This document shows, one piece after another, positions 62,922-64,000 of a stretch of 64,000 nucleotides of DNA. Source of the DNA: Hyphomicrobiales bacterium (GTDB lineage: Bacteria; Pseudomonadota; Alphaproteobacteria; Rhizobiales; Rhizobiaceae); contig UBXM01000026.1 in the NCBI GenBank assembly GCA_900469445.1, positions 35,615 to 99,614 of the forward strand. Direction: 5' to 3'. The position numbers and the translations under genes were made by a program. Numbering within the stretch: the stretch's first letter is position 1; every line of letters starts with the position of its first letter. The notes beneath the pieces are model-generated. The model was given only the letters and a program-made list of their open reading frames with translations, did not search any database and had not been told where the DNA came from.

Positions 62922-63935
62922 TCAGTGCCCTCCCCGGTCTTCGCTGGCCTGGCGGATGTTCCAGATCATGATCGGCGTGACGGCCGCCATGATGATCAGC
63001 GCGATGACGGCGCTGCGGCCACTGTCGCCCCCACCGCGGAACATCCAGTCGAACATCAGGTTGGCCAGAACCATCGTGTTCCACTGGCCGTTGGTCATGG
63101 TCAGCACGATATCGAAGACCTTGAGGACGAGGATGGTGATCGTCGTCCAGACGACGGCGATCGTGCCCCAGATCTGCGGCACCATGATCTTCCAGAAGAT
63201 CTGCCAGCCATTGGCACCGTCGATGACGGCAGCCTCGATCGTCTCTTCCGGAATGCCGCGAAGTGCTGCCGACAGGATGACCATGGCGAAACCGGTCTGG
63301 ATCCAGATCAGGATCACCATCAGAAAGAAGTTGTTCCAGATCGGCATGGCAATCCAAACCTGCGGATCGCCGCCGCAATACTGGACGATGGCGTTCAAAA
63401 GGCCGATCTGCGTGCCGTCCGCGCCGCGATATTCGTAGATGAATTTCCAGATGACGGAGGCGCCGACGAAGGAGATCGCCATCGGCATGAAGATCAGGCT
63501 TTTGGCGATATTGCCCCACCAAATGCGGTCGGTCAGCACCGCTATGACGAGGCCGAAAAAGGTGCATGCAGCGGGCACGACGGCGAGCCAGAGGATGTTG
63601 TTGAAGATCGACTGACGGAACTGGCCATCGGTCGCCGCCCATTTGTAATTGGCGAGCCCGACGAAATTGCCGCCTGATCGGTCGTAGAAGGACAGGATGA
63701 AGGTCGCGATGACGGGATAGACGAGGTAGACGATCATCAGCAGCAGCGCGGGGCCGAGAAAAAGCCAGGGGCGGATCGCTGCATGGGTCTTGAGGTTCGC
63801 CGAAATCCGCTGCACGTCGCCCGAGCGCACCGGCAGGACAAGTTGCAGAAGCTTGTCGGAAAGCCAGTAATAGAGCGCGCATCCAAACACGCCGGCGATT
63901 ACCGCCCCGAAGGCCGATACGATCTGCGATGCCAT
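62922..63935 (-). CDS. aglF: Alpha-glucoside ABC transporter permease AglF
   Basis: A 337-residue permease. It has an unusual N-terminal pair of helices ('IVSAFGAVIAGVFGCALYYWL', then 'LFLGPALLLMIVYLVYPVIATFILSFYDRSGGNFVGLANYKW') and the EAA loop 'IEAAVIDGANGWQIFWKIMVPQIWGTIAVVWTTITILVLKVFDIVLTMT'. The ATG at 63935 has GGGAGGGG upstream. The expected binding protein gene aglE should lie just beyond the window, past a RIME-like repeat. Confidence 0.94.
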   Translation of the reverse strand: MASQIVSAFGAVIAGVFGCALYYWLSDKLLQLVLPVRSGDVQRISANLKTHAAIRPWLFLGPALLLMIVYLVYPVIATFILSFYDRSGGNFVGLANYKWAATDGQFRQSIFNNILWLAVVPAACTFFGLVIAVLTDRIWWGNIAKSLIFMPMAISFVGASVIWKFIYEYRGADGTQIGLLNAIVQYCGGDPQVWIAMPIWNNFFLMVILIWIQTGFAMVILSAALRGIPEETIEAAVIDGANGWQIFWKIMVPQIWGTIAVVWTTITILVLKVFDIVLTMTNGQWNTMVLANLMFDWMFRGGGDSGRSAVIALIIMAAVTPIMIWNIRQASEDRGGH

Positions 63936-63973
63936 GCTGCCCCTCCCGTGAATGCTGATTGTCTGGTGGGTTT

Positions 63974-64000
63974 GCCCCTCATCCGCCTGCCGGCACCTTC
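63974..64000. repeat. RIME-like repeat, partial at window end
   Basis: This 27-base end (GCCCCTCATCCGCCTGCC...) matches the reverse complement of 45745-45771 at about 25 of 27 positions, so it is the start of a second copy, cut by the window end. It lies upstream of aglF, probably between aglE and aglF. Confidence 0.75.

Overview
This is a chromosomal window from an alphaproteobacterium of the Rhizobiaceae (Rhizobium, Agrobacterium or Sinorhizobium type). The evidence is an almost textbook RirA iron regulator, a zwf-pgl-edd cluster facing an agl alpha-glucoside operon, potFGHI next to acetoacetyl-CoA synthetase and a phasin, an isocitrate lyase gene beside an XRE/ImmA-type regulator, and rhizobial dispersed palindromic repeats. 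From memory, the order of the rirA/mmsA, phasin/kinase/AACS/pot/aceA/mcp and zwf-pgl-edd-agl blocks resembles the Sinorhizobium meliloti chromosome; I could not check this by alignment. I see no insertion sequence, prophage, CRISPR array or rRNA operon. The only structural RNA gene is tRNA-His.

Layout. 1-6.8 kb: the end of a polyamine-type FAD oxidase, a TetR regulator, gluconokinase, an AbrB-type membrane protein, rirA with an Irr-like promoter element, mmsA and a divergent LysR gene. 6.8-24.6 kb looks more accessory: a VOC protein, a small HTH protein, a pyruvate-kinase-like protein divergent from phosphoketolase, a dimethylarginine hydrolase-like enzyme, a LacI regulator next to a three-subunit GMC/cytochrome c dehydrogenase, and an ABC importer with fused permeases behind a Zur-like operator. 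24.7-28.9 kb is the most unusual part: a ChaA-type cation/H+ antiporter, a one-TM small protein, an orphan F0 subunit a and an orphan MrpF, associated with four tandem-hairpin RNAs carrying ACGR loops, as in guanidine-II (mini-ykkC) riboswitches. A TetR gene with duplicated operators follows, divergent from a secreted protein gene. 29.1-49.8 kb is core: tRNA-His, phasin, a giant PAS histidine kinase, acetoacetyl-CoA synthetase, AsmA, putrescine importer, glyoxylate-shunt regulator and isocitrate lyase, chemoreceptor and a flavoprotein. 49.9-64 kb: gamma-glutamylputrescine synthetase and oxidase, Entner-Doudoroff genes, a metallophosphoesterase, a PilZ protein and the agl operon, which is cut by the window end before the expected binding-protein gene.

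How it fits together. Much of the window is central carbon handling: alpha-glucoside uptake and hydrolysis feed Zwf-Pgl-Edd; gluconokinase and a periplasmic sugar/sugar-acid dehydrogenase feed the same pool; phosphoketolase gives a bypass to acetyl-phosphate; isocitrate lyase, AACS and phasin belong to acetate, acetoacetate and polyhydroxybutyrate metabolism; PotFGHI plus the PuuA/PuuB-like enzymes import and degrade putrescine. The leading novelty candidate is the RNA-controlled ion-transport cluster at 24.7-27.6 kb.
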